Assembly (NCBI RefSeq): GCF_965208895.1
Contig: NZ_OZ242363.1
Location: forward strand, 806,001-870,000
Direction: 5' to 3'
Source of the DNA: Poriferisodalis sp965208895
Lineage (GTDB): Bacteria > Actinomycetota > Acidimicrobiia > Acidimicrobiales > Poriferisodalaceae
DNA length: 64,000 nucleotides
Every line of letters starts with the position of its first letter. Within the stretch, counting starts at the first letter, position 1. A program made the position numbers and the translations under genes. A model generated the notes under the pieces. It saw only the letters and a program-made list of their open reading frames with translations. It was not told the DNA's origin and made no database searches. Of the stretch, positions 55,456-64,000 are shown in pieces.

Positions 55456-56352
55456 TCAATTCACAATCGAGTGCGGCCGATCACGAGTGATCATCGTGCC
55501 GACTCCGGCGTCGGTGAACAGCTCGACGAGCACCACGTGCGGGATGCGGCCGTCGAGCAGGTGTGCGCTGTTGACGCCGTTGCGAACGGCGCTGATGCAG
55601 GCCTCGATCTTCGGGATCATCCCGCCCGCGATCTGCCCGCTGACCAGACGTGCGGCGAGCGAGTCGGCCGTGGCGCGGCGCACGAGCGAGCCTGGATCGT
55701 CGACATCGTCGAGCAACCCCGCGACGTCGGTGAGGTAGACGACCTTCTCAGCATCCAGAGCCGCTGCCACGGCACCGGCCACGGTGTCTGCGTTGATGTT
55801 GTACGCCTGCCCCTTTGCATCCGCGCCGATGGTGGAGATGACCGGGATCAGCCCCTCGGCGAGCAGGCGCTCGAGCAGGTCGGTGTTCACGTCGGTGACG
55901 TCGCCCACGAAACCGAGATCGGGATTGCGGGCGGTTGCGGTGATGACCCGGCCGTCTTCGCCTGAAATGCCCACAGCCAACGGTCCGTGGACGTTGATTG
56001 CGCCGACGATGTCGCGGTTGACCTTGCCGACCAGCACCATGCGTGCGATGTCCAGCGTCTCCGCATCGGTGACTCGCAGCCCGTCGCGGAACTCCGATGT
56101 CTTGCCGAGGCGCGCCATGAGATCGCCGATCTGCGGGCCGCCACCGTGGACGACGACCGGTGCGAGCCCGATCTGGCGCAGGAGCACGATGTCGGCGGCG
56201 AAGCCATCGGTCAACGCCGTGTCGACCATGGCGTTGCCGCCGAATTTGACGACTACCACCTTGCCCCGCCACTGGCTGATGTACGGCAGCATCTCCACGA
56301 GCAGCTCCGCACGTTCGACCTGCTGAGCGTGGATGTCGTCGGCGCCCGTCAT
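55456..56352 (-). CDS. argB: Acetylglutamate kinase
   Basis: 298 residues. The ATP site VVVVKFGGNAMVD near residue 33 and VVVHGGGPQIGDLMARLG near residue 69 are the amino-acid-kinase signatures; INADTVAGAVAAALDAEKVVYLTDVAGLL and IAGGMIPKIEACISAV follow. The N-terminal helix preceding the fold (QVERAELLVEMLPYI) is the one associated with arginine-sensitive hexameric forms, so feedback inhibition is likely. ATG 56352 overlaps the argC stop by ATGA. Confidence 0.95.
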   Translation of the reverse strand: MTGADDIHAQQVERAELLVEMLPYISQWRGKVVVVKFGGNAMVDTALTDGFAADIVLLRQIGLAPVVVHGGGPQIGDLMARLGKTSEFRDGLRVTDAETLDIARMVLVGKVNRDIVGAINVHGPLAVGISGEDGRVITATARNPDLGFVGDVTDVNTDLLERLLAEGLIPVISTIGADAKGQAYNINADTVAGAVAAALDAEKVVYLTDVAGLLDDVDDPGSLVRRATADSLAARLVSGQIAGGMIPKIEACISAVRNGVNSAHLLDGRIPHVVLVELFTDAGVGTMITRDRPHSIVN

Positions 56353-57449
56353 GGCATCAGCCCCGTGGTCGGGAGACCGGCTGTCTCGGGAAGGCCGAGC
56401 GCAATGTTGGCGCACTGCACGGCGCCGCCCGACGCGCCCTTGACCAGGTTGTCGATCGCGCTGAGCACCACGAGCCAACCGGTGCGGGGATCCACTCGTG
56501 CGCTCAGGTGGCACGTGTTCGCACCGAGTGTCGCCTTGGTGTGCGGGGCGTCGCGATGGATCACCACGAACGGCTCGTCGGAGTAGAAGTCCGCGAGCAC
56601 GCCGAGTGCGTCGTCGGTCGTCATGCCCTCGCGAGGTCGGGCGTAGCAGGTCGCCAGGATGCCGCGCACCATCGGTGCCAGGTGCGGCGTGAACAGCACC
56701 TGGCACCCGGTTGCCTGCTCGATCTCGGGCGTATGGCGGTGGTCCAGCAAGCCATACGCCACGAAGTCCTCGTCGACGGTCGAGAACGTCGTGGCGGGCT
56801 TCGGCGCCCGGCCCGCGCCGCTGACCCCCGACGCGGCGTCGATCACCACCCCGCTCGTCGAGATGAACCCGCCACGGGCGAACGGCGCCAAGGCCAGCGC
56901 CGCTGCGGTGGGATAGCACCCGGGAACGGCGACTCCCGCGGCGCCGCGCAACGCCTCGCGGCCGAGTTCGGGAAGCCCGTAGGGAATTTCGCCCAGCAAC
57001 TCCGGTAGTGGGTGCTCTGCCCCGTACCACTGCGGGTACAGGGCCGCGTCGACCAGTCGGAAATCTGAGCCCAGGTCGACCACGCAGCCGACCCGCTTGT
57101 ACAGGTCGGCAACAACGGGTGCGCTGGCCATGTGCGGCAAGCCCAGGAACACCACGTCGAGCCCGACGAAGATCGCCGGGTCGTATGCGCAGTAGCGAAG
57201 GTCGCCATAGTCGGCCGCCAAGCTGGGATACAGGTCGCGCACTGCGGCACCCGCCTGGGTATCTCCCGAAACGGCGACTACGTCGAAGGACGGATGTGCG
57301 GCTGCGAGCCGCAGCAGCTCCGCACCCGTGTAGCCGGATGCGCCCACTATCCCTATCCGCGCCGCGCCATGCGCGGCCCCAGCGTTGTTCTTGGGGGCAG
57401 CGACCGCTTCAGAATTCCCTATGTCGTGCGGTGCGGCTGAGTCGGCCAT
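56349..57449 (-). CDS. argC: N-acetyl-gamma-glutamyl-phosphate reductase
   Basis: 366 residues. The NADP fold is ARIGIVGASGYTGAELLRLAA near residue 31; the catalytic Cys lies in VAVPGCYPTAAALAL; TPHLAPMVRGI and IDNLVKGASGGAVQ are the late family blocks. I start at ATG 57449, because GAGGATGAGG precedes it; an ATG nine codons upstream is possible. A ~30-residue extension precedes the fold. It is the first gene of the arg operon; no argJ follows, unlike the usual C-J-B-D order. Confidence 0.95.
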   Translation of the reverse strand: MADSAAPHDIGNSEAVAAPKNNAGAAHGAARIGIVGASGYTGAELLRLAAAHPSFDVVAVSGDTQAGAAVRDLYPSLAADYGDLRYCAYDPAIFVGLDVVFLGLPHMASAPVVADLYKRVGCVVDLGSDFRLVDAALYPQWYGAEHPLPELLGEIPYGLPELGREALRGAAGVAVPGCYPTAAALALAPFARGGFISTSGVVIDAASGVSGAGRAPKPATTFSTVDEDFVAYGLLDHRHTPEIEQATGCQVLFTPHLAPMVRGILATCYARPREGMTTDDALGVLADFYSDEPFVVIHRDAPHTKATLGANTCHLSARVDPRTGWLVVLSAIDNLVKGASGGAVQCANIALGLPETAGLPTTGLMP

Positions 57450-57538
57450 GTCCTCATCCTCTTGGAGTGTGCGCACTTGGCGCGGATCCGATGCGCGATC
57501 AGCGACCGCAGGTCAGCCTAGCAGGCACACCGCAGTTC

Positions 57539-57571
57539 TATGCGGAATTATGCAATTTTATGCACCTATGC
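57539..57571 (-). promoter_or_regulatory. Candidate ArgR operator / argC promoter region
   Basis: An AT-rich island 90-120 bp upstream of argC, in which TATGC recurs at 57539, 57549, 57559 and 57567. TGCAATTTTATGCA (57551-57564) is a near-perfect palindrome similar to half-ARG boxes, and CATAAT on the minus strand could be a -10. Operator assignment is inferred from position, composition and symmetry. Confidence 0.6.
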
Positions 57572-57596
57572 TAAAGGGCCCGTGGCGTCCCGTGTC

Positions 57597-58028
57597 TCAT
57601 TTCTGGCCAGGCCCGCGCCCACGTCCCGTCCAGAGCCATCTAGCGAACTCCCGGTCCTCACGCGCCTGCTCCTCAGCCTCGTCACCGAGGGCACGCGCCT
57701 CGTCGTCGGTCAGGCTGCTCCTTCTTGCCGCGCCTGCACCGCCCAAGATGAAGATCAGCACGATCCACGCGAACGGATCAGGAATCGCTGCGTCCACCAA
57801 GCGCGACGAGAAGGACTCGCTCTCGGGACCAGCGAAGGCGAACCCGAACGGCGTGAGGTAAATCAAGACAGCACCCGACCACGACCAGACCCGCAGCCGC
57901 CGACGTCGCTCCGCGGTCGAGCGCTGGACCTTCTCGAGATCGGCACGGGAGTATCCGCTCCAACGATTCCAACGGTCGATCTCCGACTCCGGCGACATCA
58001 CACTCATTTCCCCGCGAGCGATCATCAA
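57597..58028 (-). CDS. Hypothetical two-helix membrane protein
   Basis: 143 residues. Two hydrophobic spans (SGAVLIYLTPFGFAFAG and FAWIVLIFILGGAGAA) are flanked by a charged N-terminus (DRWNRWSGYSRADLEKVQRS) and an acidic-helical C-terminus (DDEARALGDEAEEQAREDREFARWL). There is no recognised family. It is divergent from gltB and upstream of the arg operon. A start at the internal ATG (MSVMSPES, residue 8) is equally likely. Confidence 0.6.
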   Translation of the reverse strand: MMIARGEMSVMSPESEIDRWNRWSGYSRADLEKVQRSTAERRRRLRVWSWSGAVLIYLTPFGFAFAGPESESFSSRLVDAAIPDPFAWIVLIFILGGAGAARRSSLTDDEARALGDEAEEQAREDREFARWLWTGRGRGPGQK

Positions 58029-58208
58029 GGTACTGAACGACGCACATCCGCGAGATCGCGCTGCCCACTGAATTGTCTGAGCAGTGGACGGCTAACAGGT
58101 GGTGGCGGAAAGTGTTCACTCGCGGAGCGGGTATCGTCGTTCCCTGCCCAGCAGGGCCAACGACGTCCCTGCAGCCCCCGAGTCCCGACACCGGAACTCG
58201 ACTCGCAT

Positions 58209-58231
58209 GCGCACCGGCGAAGCCGGTGCTG
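58209..58231. repeat. Single palindromic unit upstream of gltB
   Basis: GCACCGGCGAAGCCGGTGC (58211-58229) is a near relative of the three units at the NUDIX start, with one base changed in the loop. It lies about 25 bp before the gltB ATG and could form a hairpin in the leader. Confidence 0.6.
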
Positions 58232-58253
58232 ACATCTCACCGGGACGTCGCCG

Positions 58254-61200
58254 ATGCCCATCCATGACACTGTGACTACGGACACGGCGACCGCGGGCGT
58301 GGTGCCAGGAGCCGAAGACCGGCCTGCGGTACGCGTCGGCCCATTCGCGACGCCGCCTGCGGCACAAGGCCTCTATGACCCGGCGTTCGAGCATGACTCG
58401 TGCGGTGTCGGCTTCGTTGCCGACATGTCGGGTGTGCCGAGCCGGGCGGTCGTCGATCAGGCCCTGCAGTGCCTGGTCAACCTCGACCATCGCAGCGCCA
58501 CCGGGGCTGAGGCGAATGTCGGCGACGGCATCGGCATCACTGTTCAGGTTCCCGACCGTTTCCTGCGCGACGTCTGCGACTTCGAACTCCCGCCAGCCGG
58601 CAGCTACGCGGCCGGCACAGCCTTCCTGCCGCGCACCGATGCCGACGTTGCCGCCGCAGCCATCGAATCGATCATGGTCGAAGAAGGTCTGCAGGTGCTC
58701 GGCTGGCGAGAGGTTCCCACCGACCCGTCGTCGCTGGGCAAGTTCGCCACCGATCCGATGCCGGTGTTCCGGATGCTGCTCGTGGCTGCACCGTCCCCCG
58801 CAGACCTGCGCGGGCTGGATCTTGAACGGCGTGTCTATGTCGCTCGCAAGCGCACCGAGCACGAGATCGATCCCGCCCCGTACTTCCCGTCGCTGTCGTG
58901 CCGCACCCTCGTCTACAAGGGAATGCTGACCTGCAGCCAGTTCGCGGAGTTCTATCCCGACCTGGTCGATCCCCGCATGGAATCGGCGCTCGCATTGCTG
59001 CACTCGCGCTTCAGCACCAACACCTTCCCCTCGTGGCCCCTCGCACACCCGTATCGCATGCTCGCCCACAACGGCGAGATCAACACGGTGATGGGGAACC
59101 GCAACTGGATGCGGGCACGAGAGGGCACGCTGTCGAGCCCGCTGTTCACCGATGCCGACGGGAACAACGATCTGGAGCGCACGTACCCCGTGTGCGCGCC
59201 CGGCGCCTCGGACACCGCCAGCTTCGACGAGGTGCTCGAGCTGCTCCATCTCGGCGGGCGGAGCCTGCCCCATGCCGTGCTGATGATGATTCCGGAGGCC
59301 TGGGAAAACCATGCCCGTATGCCCCAGGACAAACACGATTTCTACGAATTCCATGCCTCGTTGATGGAGCCGTGGGACGGTCCGGCCAGCATCGCCTTCA
59401 CCGACGGCAACGTCGTGGGCGCCGTGCTCGACCGCAACGGCTTGCGGCCCTCCCGCTACTGGGTCACCTCCGATGGTCTCGTCGTGATGGCGTCCGAAGT
59501 CGGCGTGGCTGACATCGATCAGGCGAAGATCATCCAGAAGGGGCGCCTGCAGCCAGGACGCATGTTCCTCGTCGACACCGCACAGGGCCGCATCGTCGGC
59601 GACGACGAGATCAAGCGCGACCTGCTGAATGCCAAGCCGTACGGGGACTGGCTGGCCGACGGGCTCGCACATCTCGAAGACCTGCCGCCTCGATTCAATC
59701 TGACGCCGCAGCACGCCTCGGTGACGCTGCGCCAGCGCACGTTCGGCTACACCACCGAGGAACTGCGAATCCTCATCGCGCCGATGGCCCGTACGGGCAC
59801 CGAACCGATCGGTTCGATGGGTACCGACACGCCGATCGCGGTGCTCTCGAAACGCTCGCGGCTGCTCTTCGACTACTTCAGCCAGCTGTTCGCACAGGTC
59901 ACCAACCCGCCGCTGGATGCCATCCGCGAAGAACTCGTCACCTCCACGAAGGCCAAGATCGGCCCCGAGGGCAACCTGCTGATGCCAGGTCCCGAGTCGT
60001 GCCGGCAGATTGTGCTGCCCTCCCCGATCCTGTCGAACGAGGATCTGGCGAAAATCCTGTACATCGACGAGGATCTGCGGGCCGCCCGATCACAAACGAA
60101 CGGCACATCGCCGCATGGAGCGGCGCCAGGGGCCTCAGCACCGCAAGGAGCGGCGCCAGGGGCCTCAGCACCGCAAGGAGCAGCGTCAGGGGCCTCAGCG
60201 CCGCATGGAGCAGCGTCAAGCAGCGCCGCAGCCCCGAACGACACAGCGGCCGACATGACGCACCAGTACAAGCCGTTCGCGGTCGACGGCCTGTACCCGG
60301 TCGCTGAGGGCGGTGCGGGCCTCGAGCGCGCCCTCACCGACGTATGCGCGCAGGTCGACGAGGCCATCGCCGACGGCTCCCAGATCATCATCCTCTCGGA
60401 CCGCTACAGCGACGCGCAGAACGCGCCCATTCCCTCGCTGCTGCTGACAGGCGCCGTGCATCACCATTTGGTGCGCAACAAGACCCGCACGATGGTGGGC
60501 CTCGTCACCGAGTGCGGGGATGCCCGCGAGGTGCACCACATGGCCCTGCTGCTGGGCTACGGCGCCAGCGCCGTCAACCCGTACCTCGCCTTCGAGTCGA
60601 TCGACGACATGGTGCGTGGAGGCGTCATCACCGAAGTCGACCAACGCACAGCGATCCGCAACTACATCAAGGCATGCACCAAAGGTGTGCTCAAGGTGAT
60701 GTCCAAAATGGGGATCTCGACCGTGGCCAGCTACACCGGGGCGCAGGTCTTCGAATCTGTGGGTCTCGGGGAGGACGTCATCTACCGGTTCTTCACGGGA
60801 ACCACCTCGAAGCTGGGCGGTGTGGGTCTCGACGTGCTCGCCGCCGAGGTTGCGCAGCGGCACCGGTTCGCCTACCTCGACAACCCCGCCGAGGCTGCCC
60901 ACCGCGATCTGTGGGCGGGCGGCGAGTACCAGTGGCGGCGCGAGGGCGAGTACCACCTGTTCAACCCCGAGACCGTCTACAAGCTGCAGCACTCCACCCG
61001 CGCCGGCCGTTACGAGGTCTTCAAGGAGTACACCGGGCTGGTAGACGATCAGTCCACTGAGCTGGCGACCCTGCGCGGCCTCTTCGAGCTGCGTCCGGCG
61101 CCCGGCGGGCCGATCCCGATCGACGAGGTCGAACCGGTCTCTGCGATCGTGAAGCGATTCTCCACCGGAGCGATGAGCTATGGCTCGATCTCGGCCGAAG

Positions 61201-63075
61201 CGCACGAGACGCTGGCGATCGCCATGAACCGCATCGGTGGCAAGTCCAACACCGGCGAAGGCGGCGAGGATCCTGAGCGTTATGTGCCGGATCCCAACGG
61301 AGATCTGCGGCGGTCGGCAATCAAGCAGGTCGCGTCCGGGCGCTTCGGCGTCACCTCGGAGTACCTGACCAACGCCGACGATCTGCAGATCAAGATGGCC
61401 CAGGGCGCCAAGCCGGGCGAGGGCGGCCAGCTGCCGGGTCCGAAGGTCTGGCCGTGGATCGCCAAGACACGCCACTCGACACCCGGCGTCGGGCTCATCA
61501 GCCCGCCGCCCCACCACGACATCTATTCGATCGAAGACCTCAAGCAGCTCATCCACGATCTCAAGAACTCCAACCCGCAGGCGCGCGTGCACGTCAAGCT
61601 GGTTGCCGAGGTGGGCGTGGGCACCGTCGCCGCCGGCGTGTCGAAGGCCAAGGCCGATGTGGTGTTGATCTCCGGGCACGACGGCGGTACCGGGGCCTCG
61701 CCGCTGACGTCGCTGAAGCACGCAGGCGCCCCGTGGGAGCTGGGCCTCGCCGAGACACAGCAGACGCTGTTGCTGAACGGCCTGCGAGATCGGATCGTCG
61801 TGCAGACCGACGGGCAGCTGAAGACGGGCCGCGACGTGATCGTGGCAGCACTTCTGGGCGCCGAAGAATTCGGCTTTGCCACGGCCCCGCTGGTGGTCTC
61901 GGGTTGCATCATGATGCGCGTCTGCCATCTCGACACCTGTCCCGTGGGCGTGGCGACCCAGAACCGTGAACTGCGCAAACGCTTCGGTGGCCGACCCGAG
62001 TTCGTCGTCAACTTCTTCGAGTACATCGCGCAGGAAGTCCGTGAATACCTGGCGATGCTGGGCTTCCGATCACTGCCGGAGGCCATTGGACGCGTGGATC
62101 GGCTCGATACCACCGCCGCAGTGGCTCACTGGAAGGCGCACGGGCTGAATCTGTCACCGATCCTTGCGGAGCCCGAGACGCCGTGGCCCCAGGATCGCTA
62201 CTGCTCACAGAGCCAAGACCATGGCCTGGAGCGGGCCCTCGACTGCCAGCTCATCGAATTGGCAGCACCTGCGCTTGAGCGTCGCGAATCGGTGCGGGCG
62301 GAGCTACCGATCAGCAATGTGAACCGGACCGTCGGAACGATGCTCGGCCACCGAGTCACCGCCGCGCATGGCGGCGACGGCCTGGCCGATGACACGATCG
62401 ACCTGACGTTCATCGGGTCGGCCGGGCAGAGCTTCGGTGCGTTCGTGCCGCGTGGGCTGACGATGCGGCTGTACGGCGACGCCAACGACTACCTCGGCAA
62501 GGGGTTGTCGGGCGGGCGCCTCGTGGTGCGGCCGCCTCGAGAAATCAACGCAGCATTCGTCGCCGAGGACAACATCATCGCCGGCAACGTCATCCTGTAC
62601 GGAGCGACGAGCGGCGAGGCATACATCCGCGGCACGGTTGGCGAGCGCTTCTGCGTGCGCAACTCCGGAGCGACCGCTGTCGTGGAGGGAGTGGGCGATC
62701 ACGCCTGCGAGTACATGACGGGCGGCATGGTGGTGGTGCTCGGCAGCGTCGGCCGCAACTTCGGTGCAGGCATGTCGGGCGGGGCGGCGTTCGTGTACGA
62801 CCCCGACGACCTCTTCTGGCGGAATCTGAACGCCGAGATGGTCGATCTGGAGCCGCAGCTCGACGACGCCGATGCCGAATCCGTGCGAGCAGTTCTGCGC
62901 CAGCACCTCGCCGAGACCGATTCGGCCCCGGCCCAGCGCATCCTGCGTCGCTGGCACAGCGAGGTGCGCAGTTTCCGCAAGGTGATGCCGAAGGACTACC
63001 GGCGGGTGCTCGAGGCCCGGGCCGCTGCCGCCGAGCTCGGCCACGACCCCGACGAGGCAGTAATGGCGGCTGCGC

Positions 63076-63083
<8 letters not shown>
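58254..63083 (+). CDS. gltB: Glutamate synthase (NADPH), large chain
   Basis: 1609 residues. It makes two glutamates from glutamine and 2-oxoglutarate. The N-terminal Ntn amidotransferase uses Cys50 (YDPAFEHDSCGVGF), implying removal of a 49-residue propeptide. The FMN/Fe-S synthase domain has FSTGAMSYGSISAEAHETLA, GGKSNTGEGGEDPERY, HDGGTGASPLTSLKHAG and the 3Fe-4S cysteines in RVCHLDTCPVG (~1225). The C-terminal GXGXG domain has GGRLVVRPP and GGMVVVLG. A repeat-encoded Ala/Gly/Ser/Pro insert of ~40 residues sits at ~620-660, at the end of the central domain. It overlaps gltD by 8 bp. Confidence 0.96.
60111..60230 (+). repeat. In-frame 30-bp tandem repeat inside gltB
   Basis: Four units (60111, 60141, 60171, 60201; the last is degenerate) built on GGAGCGGCGCCAGGGGCCTC, encoding the ten-residue pattern GAAPGASAPQ. 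Units differ by a few substitutions, mostly at single positions. The insert lies after LAKILYIDEDLRAARS, a surface linker between domains. Confidence 0.9.

Positions 63084-64000
<917 letters not shown>

Noticed and set aside
60216..61928. A 570-codon frame antisense to gltB
   Set aside because: It mirrors the codon bias of gltB and shows no conserved motifs; gltB on the other strand is unambiguous.

Overview
This is a GC-rich actinobacterial chromosome segment, most likely from the class Acidimicrobiia. That placement is an inference from the aroA-cmk fusion, the class I (FbaB-type) aldolase, the ferredoxin-dependent KorAB pair, and an actinobacterial gene order. Much of the window follows the Mycobacterium tuberculosis Rv1650s-Rv1713 order as I remember it: arg genes, mpg/ABC/tyrS, a TPR gene, tlyA-nadK-recN-steA-mctB, pyrG, xerD, a 13E12-type HNH gene, scpA-scpB-rluB and cmk. 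No phage, plasmid, CRISPR or tRNA gene was found.

Layout. 1-3 kb: a partial radical SAM DUF512 gene divergent from ispH, then two small toxin-antitoxin pairs (PIN type and Phd/RelE type). 3.0-13.5 kb (minus strand): an operon-like run scpA, scpB, rluB, a giant indolepyruvate:ferredoxin oxidoreductase, tyrA, an aroA-cmk fusion and plsC, many with ATGA-type overlaps. 13.7-14.7 kb: trpS. 14.7-22.7 kb: an accessory/defence-like block with a DUF222-HNH gene, a 1890-residue DUF4011 helicase-nuclease (Hhe-like) and a VapBC pair. 22.8-25.4 kb: xerC/D-type recombinase and pyrG. 25.5-27.0 kb: an amidohydrolase. 27.1-34.9 kb (minus): tlyA, nadK, recN, steA-like, mctB, a GT2 and an MraY-like transferase, tightly coupled. 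35.0-40.4 kb: korAB, fbaB-type aldolase and a TPR protein. 40.4-46.0 kb: one rrn operon (16S-23S-5S, minus, no spacer tRNA) with a recognisable promoter and processing stems. 46.0-57.5 kb (minus): tyrS, an ABC exporter, small membrane proteins, NUDIX, mpg and an argCBDFRH cluster lacking argJ and argG. 57.6-64 kb: a small membrane protein and divergent gltB-gltD (gltD runs off the window).

The most unusual signal is repetitive. A roughly 60-80 bp dispersed element with the core CACGGGCCGCTCGGG occurs four times. One copy is read in frame inside the indolepyruvate oxidoreductase. Two others supply the stop codons of scpB and argH. The fourth is inverted upstream of the aldolase. Its translated reading frame (ARAARE core) is kept in all four copies, like protein-compatible selfish elements such as Rickettsia palindromic elements. 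Separately, several roughly 30-bp tandem repeats, most with hairpin symmetry, sit at gene ends or starts (rluB end, amidohydrolase end, NUDIX start) and inside gltB. All identifications come from reading the sequence; nothing was searched against a database.
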